Shown one piece after another: positions 12,939 through 17,923 of a DNA stretch of 17,923 nucleotides (within the stretch, counting starts at the first letter, position 1; every line of letters begins with the position of its first letter). Position numbers and translations under genes: made by a program. The stretch covers positions 1 to 17,923 of the forward strand of contig JAUROO010000113.1 of NCBI GenBank assembly GCA_030829765.1. Direction: 5' to 3'. The notes beneath the pieces are model-generated. The model was not told the origin of the DNA and did not search any database. It saw nothing but the letters and a program-made list of their open reading frames with translations. This stretch comes from Miltoncostaeales bacterium. Its GTDB lineage: Bacteria; Actinomycetota; Thermoleophilia; Miltoncostaeales; Miltoncostaeaceae.

Positions 12939-13807
12939 GCAGCCCCCACGGCCTCGGCCGCGCGCGCACCGAGTGCCGACGGATCGTCGACGCTGCCCTC
13001 CAGATCAGCGGACCGTCCGCTTCCATTCCACCAGGCACGTATGCGAAGGAGATCGCCATGGGCTTCGCACAGGGCGCCGGCGGGCACCGCGCACCCACCG
13101 CCGAGGCGGCCGAGGAATGCACGCTCGGCGTCCAGGCACGCCCGTGCCCGCGGATCATCCAGCGCCGCACAGGCGGCGCGCACGGCCGCGTCATCGGCGC
13201 GCCCCTCGATGGCCACGATGCCCTGCCCTGCGGCCGGCAGGCACACGTCCAGGGGCAGGGGGCAGGCATCGTCGCGCACGATCCCCAGGCGGCGCAGGCC
13301 CGCGGCGGCGAGCACCAGGGCATCCACCTCACCGGCATCGAGCTTCGCGAGGCGGGTGTCCACGTTGCCGCGCACCTCAACCACCTGCAGGTCCGGGCGG
13401 GCGGCGAGCACCTGCGCCCGGCGGCGCGGGCTGGTGGTGCCCACGCGCGCGCCCGGGGGCAGCGCGTCGAGGCCTCCCGCGGCGCCCACCAGCACGTCGC
13501 CCGGGTCCTCGCGCCGGGGCGTGGCGATCACCGCGAGCCCGGCAGGCAGGTCGCCGGGCAGGTCCTTGGCCGAATGCACGGCGATGTCCGCACGGCCGGC
13601 GAGCAGGGCCTCCTCCAATTCCTTCACGAACATGCCCTTCACGTCCATGCCCGGTCGTGCTGCGGCACCGGCCAGGCTCCAGCGGTCGCCGGAGGTGGTC
13701 ACCTCCAGCAGGGGCGCCTCGTGCCCGTGCAACGCGAGGGCGTCGGCCACCGCACGCGACTGCGCGAGGGCGAGGGGCGACCTGCGCGTGGCGACGGTCA
13801 CGCGCAC
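12935..13807 (-). CDS. hemC: Hydroxymethylbilane synthase (porphobilinogen deaminase)
   Basis: Joins four porphobilinogens into hydroxymethylbilane, using a covalently bound dipyrromethane primer. With GTG at 13807 the protein has 290 residues. Motifs: TRRSPLALAQS (7-17), KGMFVKELEEAL (57-68), HSAKDLP (78-84) with catalytic Asp82, GTTSPRRRAQV (123-133), RGNVDTRL (146-153) and the cofactor cysteine Cys239 in LGGGCAVPAGA. The GTG at 13807 lies 4 nt after the hemA stop; a second GTG at 13801 would shorten it by two residues. No clear Shine-Dalgarno is seen, so coupling to hemA is likely. Its TGA overlaps the cobA-hemD start. The family assignment is secure. Confidence 0.94.
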   Translation of the reverse strand: MRVTVATRRSPLALAQSRAVADALALHGHEAPLLEVTTSGDRWSLAGAAARPGMDVKGMFVKELEEALLAGRADIAVHSAKDLPGDLPAGLAVIATPRREDPGDVLVGAAGGLDALPPGARVGTTSPRRRAQVLAARPDLQVVEVRGNVDTRLAKLDAGEVDALVLAAAGLRRLGIVRDDACPLPLDVCLPAAGQGIVAIEGRADDAAVRAACAALDDPRARACLDAERAFLGRLGGGCAVPAGALCEAHGDLLRIRAWWNGSGRSADLEGSVDDPSALGARAAEAVGAA

Positions 13808-13811
13808 CCGG

Positions 13812-15148
<1,337 letters not shown>

Positions 15149-15149
<1 letters not shown>

Positions 15150-15811
15150 CAGGCCGCCTCCGATGCCACGTCGGCGAGCCCCAGCGCGGTGCGCACCCGG
15201 GCGCGGCACGCGTCCGGTCCGTCGGCGGCCACCTGCTCGACAACCCCTGAGTCCAGCAGTCCCTCGACCGCGACACGGCGGGCGGCGATATCGGGGTACG
15301 TGGCGACCAACTCCTCGCGGGTCTCGGCCAGCAGGGCGATCAGGCCGGCCCAGCCGGGGCCGAAGTGCTGCTGCAGGTCCTCGCGGATGCGGCGGGCGAG
15401 CACCGGGCTCGCACCCCCCGTGGTGATGGCGAGTGCCAGATCACCCTGGCGTACCACAGCGGGGATGACCGCCGTGGAGCCCTGCGGGTCGTCGGCCACG
15501 TTGACCTCGGCGCCGAGTGCGCGCGCGTCGTCGCGCACCCTCCGGTTCACGACGGCATCGTTCGTCGCCGCAATGACCAGGACCGCACCATCCAGGTCGC
15601 CCTCCCGATAGCCGCGGGCGTGATGCCCGGCGATGCGGCCATCGGCGACCATCTCGCCGAGCGCGGGCAGGACCTCCGGGCTCACCAGCCGCACCCGTGC
15701 CCCGCACGCGGCCAGGCGGGCGGCGCGATCGGTGGCCACTGCACCACCGCCCACCACCACCACCGTGCGCCCCGAGAGGTCGAGGAACACCGGGTACAGG
15801 TCGCGCGTCAT
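15149..15811 (-). CDS. sirC: Precorrin-2 dehydrogenase (siroheme branch)
   Basis: NAD-dependent oxidation of precorrin-2 to sirohydrochlorin, as in Met8 or the N-terminal part of CysG. The 220-residue protein begins with YPVFLDLSGRTVVVVGGGAV (Rossmann loop GGGAVA at 21-26), then ATNDAVVNRRVRDDA (82-96), NVADDPQGST (104-113) and LAITTGGASPVLARRIRE (127-144). Many homologues have GGGxVAxRK and a Cys/Phe pair after NVxDD; here the residues are ATDRA and STAVIPAVV, so it is a divergent member. The acidic pair Asp107-Asp108 is in the place of the catalytic Asp of Met8. Whether it also chelates iron is not decided. The ATG overlaps ccmD's stop (TGATG), and its own stop overlaps hemA's start. It acts on the product of the CobA domain in the same operon. 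Confidence 0.82.
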
Positions 15812-15993
15812 CAGTCGGCGCCCCCGCCCCCGTCATCGCCCTCGCGTCCCTCGCGGCGGTCCAGCATGCGGGTGATGGCCTCTACCTGGCGGCCCACGCG
15901 CGCCGTGCGCGCGCCCAGCACCACCACGTAGGCCAGTACCAGGAACCAGATGACGGCGTATGCCGCGACCACGTACTGGGATCCACCGCTCAT
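15811..15993 (-). CDS. ccmD: CcmD-like small membrane protein
   Basis: A 60-residue protein with one membrane helix (about 8-27, YVVAAYAVIWFLVLAYVVVL) and a basic, then acidic and glycine-rich cytoplasmic tail. Position directly after ccmC, length and topology are those of CcmD, which helps release holo-CcmE from the CcmABC complex. CcmD families are short and poorly conserved, so the call rests largely on context. The ATG at 15993 overlaps the ccmC TGA (ATGA). Confidence 0.72.
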   Translation of the reverse strand: MSGGSQYVVAAYAVIWFLVLAYVVVLGARTARVGRQVEAITRMLDRREGREGDDGGGGAD

Positions 15994-16709
15994 GCGTTCT
16001 CCAGTCGGAGTGCCAGGCGCCGCAGGGCGCGCTCGGACCGCCGGCCCACCAGGTCGACCTCGAGCAACGCGATGAACAGCGCGATCATCGCGGCCTGCGA
16101 GACCACGAACCAGATGAGCATCGACCCGGGCATGTTGGCACCACTGCCCGTGAACACGACCGGGTGCACGAACGACTCCGCCACGCGCACCGAGTAGAAC
16201 GACAGGGGCACCGATGCGAACCCGGCGATGGCGTAGATGGCCGAGTACCGCATGCGGCGATCGTCCTCGGCCGATGAGCGCAGCACGAAGTACGCGGCAT
16301 AGATGAGCACGACGATCAGGTACGTGACCAGGCGCGGGTCGGTCCACACCCACCAGGTGCCCCACGAGGCCTTCGCCCAGATGGACCCGGTGATCACCAC
16401 GAGCACCGAGAACAGCAGGCCGATCCGGATGCTGGCCTCGCCCACGTCGTCCCAGCGGGCGCTGCGCGTGCGCAGGTAGAGGATGCCGGCCACGCAGGAC
16501 ACGGCGAATGCCACGAGCGACGCGATCGCGATGGCCACGTGGAAGTAGAAGATGCGCTGGATGACGCCCTGATCGGCGTCCTCGGGCGCCACCAGGAACA
16601 CCCCGATGGTCGAGACGACCACCAGGATCGTGGCGACGACCCCCCAGATCAGGGCGGCGCGCTCACCGGGCATGCGCCGGGGACTGTCAGTCGTCGAAGA
16701 CGGCGTCAT
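15990..16709 (-). CDS. ccmC: Heme exporter/handling protein CcmC
   Basis: Membrane protein of the heme handling family that presents heme to CcmE for cytochrome c maturation (system I). With ATG at 16709 it has 239 residues and six predicted helices. The tryptophan-rich motif WGTWWVWTDPRL (116-127) is the defining periplasmic loop. Two conserved histidines flank it: His57 in FYFHVA and His182 in ESFVHPV, matching the axial heme ligands known in CcmC. The reading frame offers a TTG at 16727 and a second ATG at 16673; neither ATG has a clear ribosome binding site. The 16709 start overlaps ccmB by 23 nt, and 16673 would leave a 13-nt gap. Family certain, start less so. Confidence 0.88.
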   Translation of the reverse strand: MTPSSTTDSPRRMPGERAALIWGVVATILVVVSTIGVFLVAPEDADQGVIQRIFYFHVAIAIASLVAFAVSCVAGILYLRTRSARWDDVGEASIRIGLLFSVLVVITGSIWAKASWGTWWVWTDPRLVTYLIVVLIYAAYFVLRSSAEDDRRMRYSAIYAIAGFASVPLSFYSVRVAESFVHPVVFTGSGANMPGSMLIWFVVSQAAMIALFIALLEVDLVGRRSERALRRLALRLENA

Positions 16710-17370
16710 AGGTCGCGACGGAGACAAGGGAGAAAAGTATTGCGTACGCGAGCAGGAACAGGCAGTACCCCCGCCACTCGCTCATGTCATGTGGCCCTCC
16801 CGCCACGGCGTGCGTGGCCCCGGCGGCTGCGATGACCACCGGCACGAGCGCCGGCAGGAAGAGCACCGGGAGGATCAGGTCGCGCGCGCGGGTGAACAGG
16901 GCAAGCCCCGAGAACAGGGTGCCGGAGAGCGCGATGCAGGCGTTGGCCAGCAGGGCGGCGATGGCGATCCAGCCGATGGCGTCCCAATAGGGACCCTGCA
17001 CGAAGAAGACCCCCACGAGCGGGATGACGATCACCTCGACCGCCGTCATGTAGAGGAAGATGGCGATGGCCTTCGCCCCCAGCATCACCACACGGGGCAC
17101 CGGCGACACCAGCAGGCCGTCGAGCACCCGCTGCTCGCGCTCGGCCACGTACGAACGCCCCACGCCCAGCACGGCCGTGAAGGCGAGGGTCACCCACATG
17201 AGGCCGCCCACGAACCGCGTGAGGTCGTCATCGCGGGTGCCGAACCCGAACTGCAGGATGGCCATCATCACGATGGCGAACAGCACCATGGCCACGATGG
17301 TCTCGCGCGTGCGCAGCTCCAGGCGCAGGTCCTTGCGCACCAGTGCCGCCAACTGGCGGCGGCGGCTCAT
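16687..17370 (-). CDS. ccmB: Heme exporter permease CcmB
   Basis: Integral membrane part of the CcmAB ABC transporter that drives release of holo-CcmE. The 227-residue protein has an N-terminal amphipathic RKDLRLELRTRE segment typical of CcmB and about six membrane helices. Conserved signs are FVGGLMWVTLAFTAVLG, REQRVLDGLLVSPVPR (cytoplasmic coupling loop), and the later ALSGTLFSGLALFTRARD followed by LILPVLFLPALVPVVIAA. It is read here in these pieces. The ATG at 17370 overlaps the ccmA stop (ATGA). Its end overlaps the likely start of ccmC. Confidence 0.9.
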   Translation of the reverse strand: MSRRRQLAALVRKDLRLELRTRETIVAMVLFAIVMMAILQFGFGTRDDDLTRFVGGLMWVTLAFTAVLGVGRSYVAEREQRVLDGLLVSPVPRVVMLGAKAIAIFLYMTAVEVIVIPLVGVFFVQGPYWDAIGWIAIAALLANACIALSGTLFSGLALFTRARDLILPVLFLPALVPVVIAAAGATHAVAGGPHDMSEWRGYCLFLLAYAILFSLVSVATYDAVFDD

Positions 17371-17923
17371 GCGGCCGCCTCCTCGTAGCGGCGGCGCACG
17401 GCACGGGCGTCCATCCCGGCAGTCGGCTCATCCAGCACCACGCGCCCTGCCCGCAGCACCACCAGGCGGTCGGCCACATCCGCCACCCGTTCCACCTCGT
17501 GGGTCACGATCACCGCCGCGCGGCCGTCATCGCGCGCTGCGCCCAGCTCGCTGTCCAGCAGCGCCGTGGCGCGGGCATCCAGGCTGGCATGCGGCTCGTC
17601 CAGCAGCAGCAGCCGGGGCCGGTGCAAGAGCATGCGGGCCAGGGCCAGGCGCTGCGCCATGCCGCGGCTGAAGGCCCGCACCGGGTCCTCGGCGCGCGCA
17701 AGCAGGTCCACGTGGTCGAGGAGGTCATCGATGCGCCCGTCGCGATCAGGGATGCCGTAGAGATCGCCGTAGAGCTCGAGATTCTGCCGGGCGGTGAGGT
17801 CGAGGTACACCAGCGGGTCGTGCGCCAGGTAGCCCAGCCCCGCGCGCGCACGGCGCGGGTCGTCGGCCACATCGGCCCCCAGCACCGTCAGGTGCCCGGC
17901 GCGCGGGCGCAGCAATGTCGCCA
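17367..17923 (-). CDS. ccmA: Heme exporter ATP-binding protein CcmA (5' cut by window)
   Basis: ABC ATPase partner of CcmB. The window keeps about the last 185 residues; the frame is open at the edge, and the first residues seen (ATLLRPRAG) are those that normally follow the Walker A motif, so only the N-terminal Walker A part is missing. Present are the Q-loop region (GYLAHDPLVYLDLTARQNLE), signature FSRGMAQRLALARML, Walker B LLLLDEPHASLD and the H-loop VTHE. The C-terminus ends in RRRYEEAAA. It is the first visible gene of the ccm-hem operon; the promoter is outside the window. Confidence 0.9.
   Translation of the reverse strand, partial: ATLLRPRAGHLTVLGADVADDPRRARAGLGYLAHDPLVYLDLTARQNLELYGDLYGIPDRDGRIDDLLDHVDLLARAEDPVRAFSRGMAQRLALARMLLHRPRLLLLDEPHASLDARATALLDSELGAARDDGRAAVIVTHEVERVADVADRLVVLRAGRVVLDEPTAGMDARAVRRRYEEAAA

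Overview
The window is about 70% G+C, densely coded, and mostly on the minus strand. G+C, protein content (class I DhnA-type aldolase, TrpB-like stand-alone beta chain, cobA-hemD fusion, OmpR/PhoB two-component pair) and TANNNT-type -10 elements fit a high-GC Actinomycetota, possibly a deep lineage such as Thermoleophilia. That placement is inference. I see no phage, transposon, CRISPR or plasmid gene, so this looks like ordinary chromosome.

Layout from left to right. The 3' end of an unrecognised plus-strand gene (1-319) converges on a minus-strand three-gene operon: Nudix hydrolase, ASCH-domain protein and a DUF429-like RNase H-fold protein (transcribed from 2130 down to 327). Next, on minus, come a class I fructose-bisphosphate aldolase (2231-3304), a 100-residue protein built on three TGWE..LDKWV repeats (3358-3660), the ribosome-assembly GTPase RsgA (3734-4606) and orotate phosphoribosyltransferase PyrE (4624-5187). 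Divergent from pyrE is a plus-strand pair: a free-standing Nfu N-terminal domain and a two-helix membrane protein (5267-5778). A long imperfect hairpin (5788-5843) separates this pair from a convergent TrpB-like synthase (5850-7214). Upstream of trpB on minus lies a response regulator / histidine kinase / secreted protein operon (9689 down to 7256). tRNA-Phe(GAA), a double-hairpin terminator and a family 2 glycosyltransferase follow on plus (9756-10618).

The right 7.3 kb is one minus-strand operon, transcribed as ccmA (cut by the window end), ccmB, ccmC, ccmD, precorrin-2 dehydrogenase, hemA, hemC, cobA-hemD fusion and SAM hydrolase. Most junctions overlap by 1-4 bases (ATGA or TGATG). It joins heme delivery for cytochrome c maturation with tetrapyrrole synthesis from glutamyl-tRNA through uroporphyrinogen III and on to the siroheme branch. 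A SAM-hydrolysing enzyme sits directly after the SAM-using methyltransferase. hemL and hemB are not in the window.

The observations I find most worth a second look are: a repeated TANNNT-6 nt-start arrangement that suggests leaderless transcripts; the TGWE repeat protein, with a recent internal duplication; two CTGA gene junctions that may use CTG starts; the hairpin that pairs fully, counting G-U, only as minus-strand RNA; and the SAM hydrolase at the end of the heme operon. I found no clear new multi-gene system.
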